Source: Sisyra terminalis (lineage: Eukaryota; Arthropoda; Insecta; Neuroptera; Sisyridae). Taken from it: DNA of 64,000 nt. The DNA lies in NCBI GenBank assembly GCA_958496175.1, contig OY292276.1, positions 27,298,001 through 27,362,000 of the forward strand, in the 5' to 3' direction. The position numbers were made by a program, and so were the translations under genes. A model generated the notes under the pieces. That model was not told the DNA's origin. It made no database searches and was given only the letters and a program-made list of their open reading frames with translations. This document shows, piece by piece, positions 36,070 to 48,100 of this stretch (positions within the stretch are counted from its first letter, which is position 1; each line of letters opens with the position of its first letter).

Positions 36070-37004
36070 GGGGAGACTGGGTACAAAAGTAACGGCGGGT
36101 CGAAAGTAACAAGCGCTTTTTAGGCTTATCCAATGGGCGAACACCGCTTTGCTGCCATCAGGTGATAGCCCAGAGCACCCCTCTCAATCGCATTAAGTCG
36201 ACGCATGCGTAGTGCGTTGTTAGGTTATATAGTAGGACCTATCGTGTTTTAACGAGTCAAACGTAAGTTTTTCGTCGTTTCCTTATTTATTGTTTACATA
36301 GACGTAAAAGGAACATAGTTTTCCGAATGTTTGCATATCCATTCTTGATTAGGTAAATTATACATTGTTTAAATTCGTTTTTGTCTAGCACGTTCCGTTT
36401 TAAGGTTTTATTACACGTTTTATTAAAAATGAGAATGGGTACAAAAGTAACATAGCCCCTTAGGGTACAAAATTGACATGTTACTTTTGTCCTTGTAATG
36501 ATTTTATTGCCAACATCATATTTTTATGGATATCTACTTCCATAGAATGGTTTTCGAAAACTTCCGTGTCGATAGTTCTTCGTGCAGTAGTTCTTATGTG
36601 TTGTCGCGGCATTCTGTTGATTCGTTTTCTTAAAATATATATTTTTTGAGTATTTGAGTATTTAAAATGCTGAATTTGGTTTATATCATTAATATTAAGT
36701 CTTTAAATAAATATTTTGTTAATTTAATTTGTACTATTGTTTTCATTAGCAACCCCTTTGTCTTGCTATCTTCGACCCACAACATGTTACTTTCGACCCG
36801 CCTGCGTGGTGAAAGTAACAACTGACAATTTTTTTAACTCTGTGTTATTCATATAAAACACACCATAATTTAATAAATTGAGTTACCATTGTAAAGAACA
36901 TAAACTAAATTTATATGGGGTTATATTCATTTAATGACAATAATAACACTCAGCCAGAAATTACGGTAACGGTACAAATTGTTACTTTTGTACCCGGTCT
37001 CCCC
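36070..37004 (-). mobile_element. TA-flanked element 'GGGGAGAC' (copy B)
   Basis: 935 bp, in the opposite orientation to copy A at 28610. It starts GGGGAGACTGGGTACAAAAG and ends TTTGTACCCGGTCTCCCC, with TA on both sides (36068-36069, 37005-37006). It keeps the internal TTACTTTTGTCC and ACTTTCGACCCGCC motifs and has an extra diverged TTCGACCCACAAC just before the latter, so the motif is locally duplicated. There is no transposase frame. Confidence 0.88.
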
Positions 37005-37994
37005 TACTTAAATACAAACTTTTGCTGCGCCTGGGGAGTTTAAAAATTTTCAGTTCCTATCTAAAGTGATCCAAATAACATATATTTCATTAAGGATGTT
37101 ATGGAGGTATGTCGACCCGCTACCAGACAACTTAAAATTTAGTAGAATGTTCCTTTTTTAATCCTAAAGCTCCTGGAAAATTTTTAAAGCCAATCACTAA
37201 GTCGTTAAAAAGCTATTGCAAATTAAAAAGTACGTATGATCGAACAGATTAAATTTATATTCGTTAACAAAAAAAAATGCTACCACATCCCAAACTTTCA
37301 AAATATGTAGCTTAAACTTCTGGGAACTAATTTTGCGTAAGTTTATTTAAATTCACTATATGATTTTTAAGAAACAAATTAAAAACAGACCGTAAATGGG
37401 ATTTTTACTTCATAAATTAGTAAGTGTATAAAAAGTGTTACAACACTATTGCTAGTTGAGACGTACCGTCTAGTATATACTACAAGCTGTGTTATGACAT
37501 AAAAATGAAACGCATAATTTATCTTTGTCACACTCTGAATACACAGTATAAAGCAGAAAAGGATGAAATATGTCAAATAATTCATTTTATAAATGTAGAG
37601 TATGTCGCGCATGCTCATTCACATCATATGAGAAAGACATATTAAAGTTGCTAACGCTGCCAACCTATAAATTCGACAGCGATATTACGTTTTCATTATT
37701 TTAGATAGTGTTGAATTTTTAGTTTAACTTTTATGTTTTAGTTATAATTGTCTTAAAAACATGCTAATTTAATGTTTTAGTTATAATTTAATCCTATTAA
37801 AAATTCTACATTCATAATTTATGAGTAACAAATCAATAATGGTTTTTTCGTAGAGAACAAATCTTACATCCTACATCTTCCTGAAACTACTACTAACTAC
37901 TACTGGAACTACTATTTTGTAGATTCTACTTTCCTGGATTACTTTATGAGTCATCACATAGCAGGTACGGAGAAATCCAATACTACTTGATAAT
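37005..37994. other. AT-rich spacer, nothing recognised
   Basis: A short phrase GTTTTAGTTATAATT occurs twice (about 37736 and 37774). No gene was seen. Confidence 0.4.
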
Positions 37995-38180
37995 TACTGA
38001 GAAAGTTTGCTTGGCTATCGAAATACGTATCTGGGCAATACGAAAAATATACATTTGTTTAAGCTTTTGTTCAAATTTATGTTTATAGTTTACTTTTATA
38101 AATTATATTACATACGTAAATTAGTCATCAATATATTTAATATATCGTTCAAACAGTATAACTGTTCAAAGTCAGCCGAA
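37995..38180 (+). repeat. Repeat I (copy 2)
   Basis: CTGAGAAAGTTTGCTTGGCT, then ATCGAAATACGTATCTGGGC, matches the minus strand of 13141-13190, and AT-rich sequence after it resembles 13200-13330. The CTGAG...CGAAATAC layout recalls non-coding parts of some retroelements, but this is a weak impression. Confidence 0.5.
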
Positions 38181-39499
38181 AAAATTATATTTGATTCAAT
38201 ATTTATGTTTATTGTTTCACCGAACAATAAAAGGCAGAAGGACAACATCCTGGCTGAAGACTTTGGGGACGTTGTTTGGCAGATCTTCAATACAACTGTT
38301 CCGGGATGTAGTAAATAAAATAACAATATTTAATCTACTAGCCAGTAAAACATTTGAGTCAACGATCGTCATAACACCTAAAGAGAAAGAAAATTGGTAA
38401 CAATACTAAACTAAGAACTATTTAATTCTATATTGTAAATGCAGCAGGTTAAAAATCAATAATTAGTGAAAATTATGTATTTTTCTCAACAGTTTTTTCA
38501 ATAAAAGTTCAATGAAATTTGAATTTCTTGCACGGAAATTAATAAGGCGTCAGACAACAATTCTCTTTCGATCGATTTTGTCTAAAAAAATTTTTAACTA
38601 TTTTTAGTTGACCAAACAATAACCAATCTTTTCTGTGAAGAAAAAATTAAATTGTGTTGCACATTGAACCAATTAATGTCCACCTTTTTACTTAGGTAGA
38701 AATATAGGACAACATTTTTTTAAAATTCCTTCAAAGAAAATTTCCTTAATTTAAATTCCTTAGTTGAGAGAATTAAAAAGTTGGAAACAAAGTTCATTTT
38801 CTAAAAGGAAACATGTTCTTATCTTTTTTTACCTTTTTAACCAACTTTTAATTTCCTTCATTTCATCGAATTTTTTACATTCTTAAAACGTATTTATAGG
38901 TTAATGTATTTACCGTTAAAGTGTACATTAATATCCCGCAGCTCATGTATCACTTTATTTTACCGTTATTTTTATAATGAGGCCCATTTAGTAGTGCTTT
39001 AGTGGTTATTTTGGTTTTAGAGGTAAAATTAGTATGCAAAAGAAACACTTAATGGTAAAGTATCAAATTGCAGCAAAAATTACAAGCTTCAAAGTTGAAT
39101 CTGTTCGTTATAAAAAGCTTATAAAAAACTTTGTTTGTTTTCGAATAAAAATTCTTTTGTTAAATTTTTTTTCAACAGTTTAAAGTTAAAATTGCATCTT
39201 TACTGTCCTTCTATGCATTACGTTATAATACGTTTTTCCAATTTCCTCGAGTATTTATTTTACAAAACTAAGTAGAGTAAATTTTTTGTAAAGTAATATT
39301 TTTTGAAACCTTAAAACTTTTAAACTCAAAAGCAGTCTTTTAATTTTATAAACTTACAAGTTATAAGGCATTTTTTACAACTCACAACAAATATCGCAAT
39401 CACAAATTTTTTTTTTCCTATCCGGATCACCAAACCGAGGTTTGGAAAGCCTCAACACTATAACCTAAGACTTCTTAGACTTATTATGTTTCTTGGGTG
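38181..39499. other. AT-rich spacer, nothing recognised
   Basis: Overlapping 60-100-codon frames on both strands at 38007-38400 encode no known domain. Confidence 0.35.
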
Positions 39500-39740
39500 C
39501 TTTCTTTACCTTTTATAAACTAAGGAGTCGAGCAAGTTCCAGCAATCGGCGAACAAAGTGCTGTGTTCGACTGGTTCTATACTGGGATTAGAAACCCCCA
39601 GCTTTTTAGTGACCATTCCAAGTACCTACTATATTCCAACACAAATTGCATATCAGAGGGTCCAAAAGTACCTCAATAGTATGATAATGCTTTCTCAGGC
39701 CACGGTGATCGATTGTGAGGTCTGTCATCGGTTATTTGGC
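39500..39740 (+). pseudogene. Possible retroelement reverse-transcriptase remnant
   Basis: The plus frame 39558-39761 has less AT-biased codons than its surroundings. Its product contains LGLETPSFLVTIPS, then QRVQKYLNSMIMLSQATVID, then CEVCHRLFGL. The spacing of an LGL start, a helix ending near VQKYLNS and a C-x2-C-x-R-L-x-G-L segment recalls the RT/RNase H junction of DIRS-type retrotransposons. That is a family-level impression by eye, not a demonstrated match. The surrounding frames are broken. Confidence 0.3.
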
Positions 39741-39954
39741 CTGAGATCTACTAAAATTTAATATTTCAACAATTAAATTTTGAGAAGGGAATCATAAGCA
39801 TAATTTTTCTGTTCGTTCACTCCTGAGCTGTTGTCAACTCTTTTATTACACATAAACATATAATGTGAATTAAAGCGAGTTAACATATACTTTCCGTATA
39901 AAAACCAAGACGCTAACTTATAAGAGAGAATCAGGCATGATAAAAGCGATTCAA

Positions 39955-40210
39955 TCGAGTAAATGAATTGAGTATTTAAGTCGGCCACTCAAGAGAATAT
40001 GTAAGTCTAGCCATTGAGTCGAGTGAGTTAGTCGAGTAATTAACACCTGTAAAGAGTCAAGTGGGTAAGTCTTATAAATACAATGAGTGAATAAGTCGAG
40101 TGAATATGTTAAGAACAAGTGATTCTAGTGATAAAAACCAGAAACAAAATAGTTAGATTAGGTGGATCGAGTTGTTAATTAGAGTGCATAATTCGAGTTA
40201 CTAAAAGTTC
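39955..40210. repeat. Degenerate GAGTCGAGT-type short repeats
   Basis: The phrases TCGAGTAA, GAGTCGAGTGAG, AGTCGAGTAATTA, AGTCAAGTGGGTAAGT, AAGTCGAGTGAATA and TCGAGTTGTTAATTAGAG recur irregularly over 250 bp. It looks like an eroded minisatellite with a unit near 9-13 bp. Confidence 0.55.
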
Positions 40211-41544
40211 GCAAACATAAATTAATAATTTTTGTATTTAAAGACTCCAAGACTTCAAAAATATTATTGCCCCGGCTTGGCTAAGTGTAATACGAGAAGA
40301 AGTTGAAAATGTTTTCTAATTTACATTTAAGAACGAAACAAAGACACAATTTTAACTTTCGGACTAATGAAAATGGATTTTTATTAATTTATTTTAGTCT
40401 AAAACAGACTAAGTGACTTTAACGATAAATTTAATACTGCTTTATATACGAAATATACAACTGTAATTGCAGCGGCAACTATATTAAAACATCTAATATT
40501 ATTTCTCTTCTTTATAATATTCGTATAGCGTTCTTATGTCCTCGTTTTAATGGTTAGTAAAATGATAAATCAAAAAGGATTTTGTTGCAAAATTCCGCAG
40601 GCGTTCTGCTTTGACAAAAAGCAAATATATAAAATATTCACATTAGTTATAGCACAAAAATATCGAGAAACAGTAGTCTTTTCATTATTGCTGATACTCT
40701 ATGGTTTTAATATCGAAATTTTTAGTAAATTCTAATATACGTATAAGAAATAATTGCTTCTCATATCTTACCATGGTCTCTTGTAAATAATAGCAATACC
40801 GTTTGTTAATTAAAACAATACTTAACAAAAATTTAATTTTCATTTTACATTTGCGATATTAATTCTAATTCAATAAACCCATTTACAGACATATTATATA
40901 CGTACGATATAAATTGCAATTCGAAATCATTCTGATCGTTTTATATTTAATTAAAAGCACTATGATCTCAGATTATAAAATTTTGGATTTAATACTGTTT
41001 GTTTTAATTATTTAATGATAATCTTAAAATTAAAGTTTGCTTGGAAATTTCTGGTATTTAATAAAAAAGCAATTTCAATTAAACAAGGAAGATTGTTAAT
41101 TATTTTTTCTAATTATCTTGGTAAGAGTTTCAGATTCAAGCGCATAATTCAATTACCTAGGTACCTTGGTATTAACGTATTTACTGAATGTTCTTATATG
41201 ATTTCAGCTTCCGATATTAGTACAACTAAAAAAATTCTGGATTATTACATAAATAGAATTTTCTTTAATTAAAAACTACAATCATTGTATTTGTATTCTA
41301 CTTACTGGATTACGTTTATTGTAATATTTACCTTCCTAAGTATTAAATTCCTTGGTGTGGAAAATAAATAATAATCTTAAAAATAAAGTATGATAAATAG
41401 TTATAGAAATTTTTTTTATGTCAATACATATAGTTTTATTAATAATTATGCAAATGCCATTTTAGTCTCTAAATTTTAACGTTTTCCAAATTATAAAACG
41501 TTTTACTAATTATAAGTATCCACATTATTATTTTTTTCTTTTTG
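40211..41544. other. AT-rich spacer, nothing recognised
   Basis: No supported gene or repeat. Confidence 0.4.
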
Positions 41545-41685
41545 GTAAGTTATTGTTTTTAACGACCCTACTGTTACTAAAATATCCGTAAATCGCGAAA
41601 TGTCAAAAATTTCCTTGATACGTGTTTCGAACTCAACACCTACTACTTTTTGGGCGGCCCCCTTAACCACTGGGCTAACAGTAAA
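41545..41685 (-). mobile_element. tRNA-derived SINE, degenerate copy
   Basis: On plus: TTTTTAACGACCCTACTGTT (body), AAATCGCGAAATGTCAAAAA, then ACGTGTTTCGAACTCAACAC (box B complement) and GGGCGGCCCCCTTAACCACT (box A complement). Order and spacing match the family. Confidence 0.75.
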
Positions 41686-43675
41686 CTTTATTTTTTACAA
41701 ATAAAATTTTATCAAATTGACTTAAACAGAATTGAAATTAATACCGATGTACAGTTCAATAAATTCAATTTGAATAATCGATTAAGATTCATATTCATAT
41801 TCTTAAGAAAAAATTTATTACGAGAAATTTATAATTTGAATACAAGGAATGGTTCATTACGCGAACAAATATCAGAACTAAATAAAAATAAAATTTCAAT
41901 CATTAAAAGCTCCAATATTAAAACAAAAATTACCTACCTGGTACCATTAGGTAAACCTGTAAGGTTTCTATATGGCTTTATAAGATTCTTATAAGCTCCA
42001 AGTATATACTCAGTTATAGAATCATCTGACCTTCAATTTAATTCTAACCTGTTGTCGATCGTATCTAATCTGAAATGTATAAATGAGAAGCAAGCTATAT
42101 ATGGCTGACTTTTTATCGCTGATATATTGGGTCTTTAAACTTATGTTCTCTTTATAACTTTATGGATTAATCATAATTAAAATCGTCCCAGGGAAACACC
42201 GAGACATTATTTTTATGACCACTAGACTACAGTATCATATCATACATCAATACTTACAAATAACAGGAAACTAATTTTAACAACTAACAATTACAATATC
42301 ATAATTGAGTTTTTAGTAATTGCAATGAATAAACTTTACAAAGAAGTGATATTTTATCAAAAATATAAATATGAAAAAAGAACCAAGTTCGGCACAAACG
42401 CTGTTTAGAGTTGTTGACTTACTGTAGAAACTTATAAAAAACTTGCGATAGGAATGTAAAATAATGTTTTTTTCTTTTTTTTAATTGAAAAGGAATTTTG
42501 TTATATGTTTTCAAGCAGACTTTATTTGTTGACAATTTTGAACAATCAACCAATTAAGTTCAAAGTGATAATTTTTATATTTTATATAATTTTAAAATTT
42601 TACTTTTCCAGATGTTTTGTTTTATAGAATTTAGTTGAATACACAAATTGCCAATTATTATTGTCTATGTATATTTATAAAAAAGTTTATGTCTGAATTG
42701 TGTAATATTATCTAAATTATTGCAAGAAAATTGACAAAGTATAAAGTCAGTGTGAAAACATAACAAATTTTCATTTCAATTAATCAACATTGTTTTATAT
42801 TCCTATTGCAAGTTTATATTGAATATTTCTAGGAGTTTGGCGTCCATATAAATTCCAATTTTTTTATCGTTGAAGTCAACAAATCCAAACATCGTCTGTA
42901 CTGAACTTCACCCTTTTTCACTTTTACGTTTTAAATTGACTATGCACTTTTTGTAATTCACTTACGTATTCACGTAAGTGAAGTATAAAACAGCTACGAT
43001 AAAAATACACCAAATTTTGATTTACATGTTCTTTTTTCAAAACAATAAAAAATATCATTACACCATAGATATTAAATACGATTAGTTTTAAGATTCCAGG
43101 GATATCATCTTTAAAAGGCAGTTGAGGCTTTGGAGCAAGAACTATTGTTGCCATTATTAATAATAATTCTCGTTACGAACTGTGGCGCTATCTTTAAGTA
43201 AATTACACAACTTAGAGATTTCTCATCGAAAATTTCTACCAATTTTAACAATGATGAAATTTCAACAATAAACATTTTTTTTATTATAAAAATCAGCCCT
43301 TTATTATCATTTTTCATATTTTTCCCCACAATCAAAAAGAAGTAAAAAAAAATTATTAAAGAGCGAAAACATTCTTATTCTTAGGCCATAATTGTTGTTC
43401 ATATTTCAAGCAAAGCATTTTTTGGTAAAATAGGTAAAATATAAAGAATAAATAGATTTTATTTTACACTGACAAATGAACAATTAACGAATTGATTAAT
43501 TGTTTCAATAATTGTTATTGGACGGTTAAAAAATAGCAAATACATTGGTATATGAGCAAAAAAATAAAAATATTTAAAGGGACTAATAGTTATTAGAAAA
43601 TTTTAATCACTCATAAAATGTAAAATATGAGTAAAAATTATATTGCTCCACATTTTTGGGTTCATTGGGTACAAA
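41686..43675. other. AT-rich spacer with one short palindrome
   Basis: No supported gene. At about 42957-42982, CACTTACGT-ATTC-ACGTAAGTG forms a perfect short inverted repeat on a 4-base loop. Confidence 0.4.
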
Positions 43676-44409
43676 CAGAGCTGTCAAAGATACTTTGAAA
43701 AAGTATCCAGATTCTTCATAAGTTACTTTTTAAAAAGTATTCAAATTTACTTTGGGTATCTAGTTACTCTTACAAAAAGGAACTTAAAAACGTATTTTAA
43801 GTTATTTAAAAAGAAACTTTTTTTAGTTACTTTGTATATGATGTATGCACCCAATTTCTTAACGTATTATATATTCTTAGATAAAGTTCTTAGGTAATCA
43901 GATAATCTACCAAATTTCTTATATTTACTAACTTAGGAAAAAGGATAGTGCGTATGTCACAACATACTTAAAAAAACGATAAAAGATTCATATAAGAGGT
44001 AGAAAGTGAATATAATAGAGCAAAACAAAATAAAACTCTGTACCTAATCTCTCGGCATCTTGGTATTTAAGTTATGTTTCGGTATTTAAGATACTTTCTA
44101 AGTTACAAGATCCGGTTTTTTTAATAAAATGAGATGGCTACACTACTACTACGTAACCAGGGAAACAAGATTTATAAAAAAAAGATTGGGGAGGTAATAA
44201 ATGAATATAAAAACTGTAATAATTTGTAATACGTTTATTTTTAAATAATTTATTAGAATATCTGTATTTTAATTATTACAGTTCTAATTCACTTTTCGTG
44301 AAATGCCCCTTGTGCCAAAAAATAAATGAACTAAGTTTTCTTAGTTCATATACTCTTTAGTATCTTAGATACTTTAAAGTAACTAAGATACGTTTTTCTA
44401 GCAGCTCTG
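43676..44409. mobile_element. hAT-type non-autonomous element, CAGAGCTG ends
   Basis: 734 bp with inverted ends CAGAGCTG...CAGCTCTG. The flanking octamers GGTACAAA (43668-43675) and TGTACAAA (44410-44417) differ at one position, consistent with the 8-bp hAT duplication. The subterminal zones are rich in degenerate AAGATACTTT / AAAAGTATC / AGTTACTTT repeats on both sides. The 84-codon frame 43643-43897 spans the end and is not a transposase. Confidence 0.85.
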
Positions 44410-45039
44410 TGTACAAAAACGGTTTTTATTTCTTTTCTCGGAAACTTAATTATTTATCGACAAAGTTTTTGGTACACTTTAAAAATTTACAAAATACAAA
44501 TAAAAAAGATGTTTTGTATATTTTTTTAATTTTGTAGAGTACAAAATCTATGGCACATTTGTGGTACCCGCGATAGGGTCAGAATTACAAATTCGGTTAA
44601 CTAGAAATAAAAAATTCAAACAACACTTTTAAATAGATGTATGTAATTATTTTTTCATCACGGTTCTAAGTATCAATTTATAGCAATCAATTTATCAATA
44701 TATCAATTTATAAGTATCAATAGCTCGGATAAAGTATCGGATAAAGTTAAATTGTTTATTTCAAAGGGCATTAACTGTTTTACAAATAACGCTTTTCTTG
44801 TAACTTATTTATTAATTTTCTTACACTCATTATAATATTACAAACAATATCTAAAAGCTAATTTTAAACCATTTTATTAATCAACAAAACTTTTTCAAAG
44901 ACACATTAACATTTATGGAATTAACTATTAATAAATACTGAACTGAATGTATCCATCGTATACGCAATTAACTATTTCTCTATGATTGATTGTAATTGAC
45001 TATACGCAATTTGCTCTTTATGCGTCATATCTATACATG
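44410..45039. other. AT-rich spacer
   Basis: No gene. A short patch at 44669-44770 repeats TATCAATTTAT and AAGTATC phrases. Confidence 0.4.
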
Positions 45040-45250
45040 CTACTTTATGACAACAGTCCACTTTTATATAGTAAATATTTTTGATAAGTATTTCGAACAA
45101 ATGTCCCATGATGTATTGATAAACAGTTAATTCATATACCTACGGTGTACGATATAAAATTTGTGTAAGCAGCTAATTACTTATACATACAGTATGTACC
45201 ATTATGTACTAGTTGCCGTCAGTATATACACATGTATAGTAGCCAAATGT
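45040..45250 (+). repeat. Dispersed repeat F (copy 1)
   Basis: TACATGCTACTTTATGACAA, GATAAGTATTTCGAACAAAT, GTCCCATGATG and CAGTTAATTCATATA occur in the same order, with changes, at 59890-60075. The Tc1-type element at 45261 lies immediately downstream. Confidence 0.6.
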
Positions 45251-45260
45251 GTTATATATA

Positions 45261-45895
45261 CAGAGGTGTGAAAATTATTAGACTCAAAAGAAGATTTTTA
45301 CTTTTTTCCAGCACTGTATCGCCCAGACTGTAAAACATCCAACATCAGTTATGGTTTGCAGTTGCATGTCAGCAAAGAGTACCAGTAGGATATATATTGT
45401 GGAAGGTACTATGAGACAAGACCAATATATACAAGTCTTGGGAACGAGGTTTCTTCCTCAAACTAAAGAGTGGTTTCCGAAAGAAAATTTTATTTTTATG
45501 TAGGATGGAGCTTCTTACCATAAAGCCAAAAAAATTTTGGATTTCCTGAAAAATTCTAACATAAATGTGCCTTCTTGGCCAGAAAATAGTCCTGATGCTT
45601 ATCCCATAGAAAATTTTTTGGCCACTGTGAAGAAAAAACTAAAAAAATAAACTATTACAACACAGGTGGACCTGCTTATCGAACTCATTAAGATTAGGCA
45701 TCGTAATAAAATATAAATGGAAACAATAGTATAAAGCATGGCAGGATGAGAAAAATAAATTATAAACAATAAAGGGTACCACACAAAATATTAGATGAGT
45801 GAAATTATTGTAATTTTTAAATTTATGACATTTAAAAACAAAAATATGTTTTTTTTTCTCTATAATTTTTAAGTCTAATAATTTTCACTCCTCTA
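45261..45895 (+). mobile_element. Tc1-type DNA transposon, deleted copy
   Basis: Ends are CAGAGGTGTGAAAATTATTA on the left and its near complement TAATAATTTTCACTCCTCTA on the right, with TA on both sides (45259-45260, 45896-45897). This is the Tc1/mariner pattern. At 635 bp it is well short of the usual ~1.2-1.6 kb. The 5' part of the transposase, with the DNA-binding domain, is missing. The remaining transposase is annotated separately. Confidence 0.9.
45312..45649 (+). pseudogene. Tc1-family transposase fragment, inactivated
   Basis: The frame through TVKHPTSVMVCSCMSAKS, then RIYIVEGTMRQDQYIQVL, then FIFM-stop-DGASYHKAKK, then WPENSPDAYPIENF is the DDE catalytic region of Tc1 transposases. 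The second catalytic Asp is in DGASYHKA, directly after an in-frame TAG (45501-45503). The third acidic residue is the Asp of the NSPDxxPIEN motif. The N-terminal helix-turn-helix region and the first Asp are deleted, and a TAA ends the frame at about 45647. It cannot encode an active enzyme. Confidence 0.92.
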
Positions 45896-47195
45896 TACTG
45901 TATGTGTAAATACCACATCCAACATTTATCACATTTACCTATTATTCAACTCATATTTCCCATAATTTTTTGGTTCTAATTCGATTGAAAGGTAGAGTTA
46001 ACCGCCAATTAACAAGAATTACGGGAGCATGGGAAAAAATTTAATGGAAAAAGTAGTAATGGTATACAAAATAATTCCCAACATCATTTTTTCTGAAAAG
46101 CAGATTATTCTCTATAATTATAATCTTTTCCAAGCGATATTTAATAAAAAAGCGTTTGAAAATTCATTATTTTCTCATACCAACCCTTATTTCTAAAAAA
46201 GCTTATTCATTACTATTGCTAATAAGAACTAAACAATGTATTTCCTTTTATAAGTGTAAATATTTCAAAAATTCACTATAAAAACAAGCTGAAATATTAA
46301 AAAGGTTTACTTAAAACACATTTATTATTATTAGATATTTGAGTCCTTTTATTATGATACCACGTTAATACAAATACAAGAGTACAATATTAATCGTATT
46401 ACATTGTAAAATTAAATAAAATACCAATTCCAGAGATATAAATTTTTTTGAGGATTCTTAAAATAAAAAAAAATAAGATTAATAATTAAGGCTTAAGTAA
46501 CCAAATGTATAGCCTTTCGGAATTGTATCATATTATAATGTTGATGATTAAAATTGAATTTTATTTTTTAAAAATTTCCACTATTTTAATTTCAGTTTGC
46601 TAAAACGTCATACAAAATAAAGGAAACGTTTAAAAAATAAAGTTTATTTGGGGTTTTCGTTTTCTGCATTCTCCTTTAACTTTTCTTGGTGTGTTTAAAT
46701 CTCGTAACCCAGCAGATAGTTCTCAAATAAAAACAATGATCTAAATGCTGCGACACAAAAACTAGAACAAGCACCATCCAAGTTACAATTTTATTAAAAT
46801 TTAAGTTTAAGAAATGTTCGTTAGACAACTTATAATTAACATATATTATTTTATTAACACTTATAAATTTCAAATGTTCAAACATCTAATTTGAATATAT
46901 GTACGATAAAAATATGATTTCTGTTAAAAAGTCAAGCAAAAAATGACAAATGTTTTGTGTTTTAAATTTGACGCTTATCAAGAAGAAATAAAAAACTTAT
47001 AAGTGTTGGTTGTAAAAAATTTAAACTAAAAAAGTAAAAAAAAAAATAAAGCATAGATGATTAAAATTACTAATAAAATAATTTAAGATACACATTTTTT
47101 GTTAACTTGTACTAAACCTAGCATGTAAGTTATTATATCCTTAAAACTTCTACCGCAACAAATCTAATACAAAGGACTCAATTCTGAAAGATATT
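45896..47195. other. AT-rich spacer and presumed ATF4 3' UTR
   Basis: No other gene. On minus it would hold the ATF4 3' UTR. Several AATAAA signals (minus) are possible: one overlapping the stop codon (47200-47195) and others at 46855-46850, 46795-46790 and 46648-46643. The real cleavage site cannot be decided. Confidence 0.45.
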
Positions 47196-48100
47196 TTATT
47201 TCAATTTTCCATTAGCTTTGAACACTTCTCGCATAAGACCCTTCAGATACTTGATTTCCCGAGATAGTTCATCAACTTCTCCTTGCAACTTATCGTTTCG
47301 ATCTTGCAATCCTTTCTCTTCATTGAGAATGATTTCGATTTCCGCTTTTTTCTTTTGCCTGTAACGTGTAGCAGCGTTTTTATTCTGTTCTTTTTTGCGG
47401 GATTTTTTATCAGTTACTGGCATGGGCCGGCTGTATGGTTTAGCCCGATTACTTCTTTTCGGTTTAATCAATGGTTCTGAAGTTTTGACTGTCTCGGGAA
47501 TCCATTCTGGATCGTCGATGGATTCTTCACTGCTACTGGAACAGGATGTTGAAGATGGTGATAACGGAGAGGTGTTGCTGTTGTTTAAGGATTGTGAAAA
47601 GCTCAAAATTTCATACGAGTTGTTTGCATCTATTTGATCGTTCATGAAACTGTCTTCGCTGTGGCATGTTTCAAGTGATTCTTCACTCCAAATGTTAGCG
47701 TTAACAAGACTTTCTGCTCGAGATCGAACCAGTTCATCAACAACAGCCAACTCCTGGGAATAATCAGTTTGGGGTTGTTGCACAGGAACTGGTTGCATAA
47801 TTGTGAAAATTGTATTTCGTTGCGGACTTTGAGGTGGTGTTAACGTTGCATGTGTCATTTCAACCTCTTCAAACACCGTTTCAAACTCTTGCAATAGCGT
47901 TTGCGTATCTGTTGCGGTGACGCCGTTAGGATACATTTGAAGAACAGTATCATTACCACTGTTGGAATATTTTTCAGTTTTTGGGACAAAGATGTTTTGA
48001 TTGGTTTGAACTGTATATGGTTGGGAAGTAGCTGTTGATGCATAATCGAATAATGGTAGATCAATTTTTTCTTCCAACCAGTTGGATGTAAGTAATGGTT
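47196..48100 (-). CDS. ATF4: ATF4/cryptocephal bZIP transcription factor, main 3' exon
   Basis: This exon encodes residues 8-308 of an ATF4-family activator, the effector of the integrated stress response. It works in the nucleus as a bZIP dimer on C/EBP-ATF and CRE-type sites of amino-acid and redox genes. The C-terminal basic region (residues 239-259) contains EQNKNAATRYRQKKK, nearly the vertebrate ATF4 signature. The zipper has I265, L272, L279, L286, L293 and V300 in perfect heptads, ending KYLKGLMREVFKANGK. N-terminal SNWLEEKIDLPLFD corresponds to the TDWMLEKMDL motif of vertebrate ATF4, and RAKPYSRP to its RPKPY. A TPPQSP and a serine-rich acidic segment fit an unstable activation region. 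The apparent frame extends to 48113, but a TTCTTGTTTTTTTTCAG acceptor ends at 48101, so the upstream residues are intronic. The TAA stop is 47198-47196. Confidence 0.96.

Noticed and set aside
42957..42982. Short perfect palindrome as an operator or terminator
   Set aside because: An 11-base stem is expected occasionally, and bacterial-type sites do not apply here. Mentioned only as sequence structure.
47283..47637. Plus-strand frames opposite the ATF4 exon
   Set aside because: They are shadows of the coding exon on the other strand and have no domain of their own.
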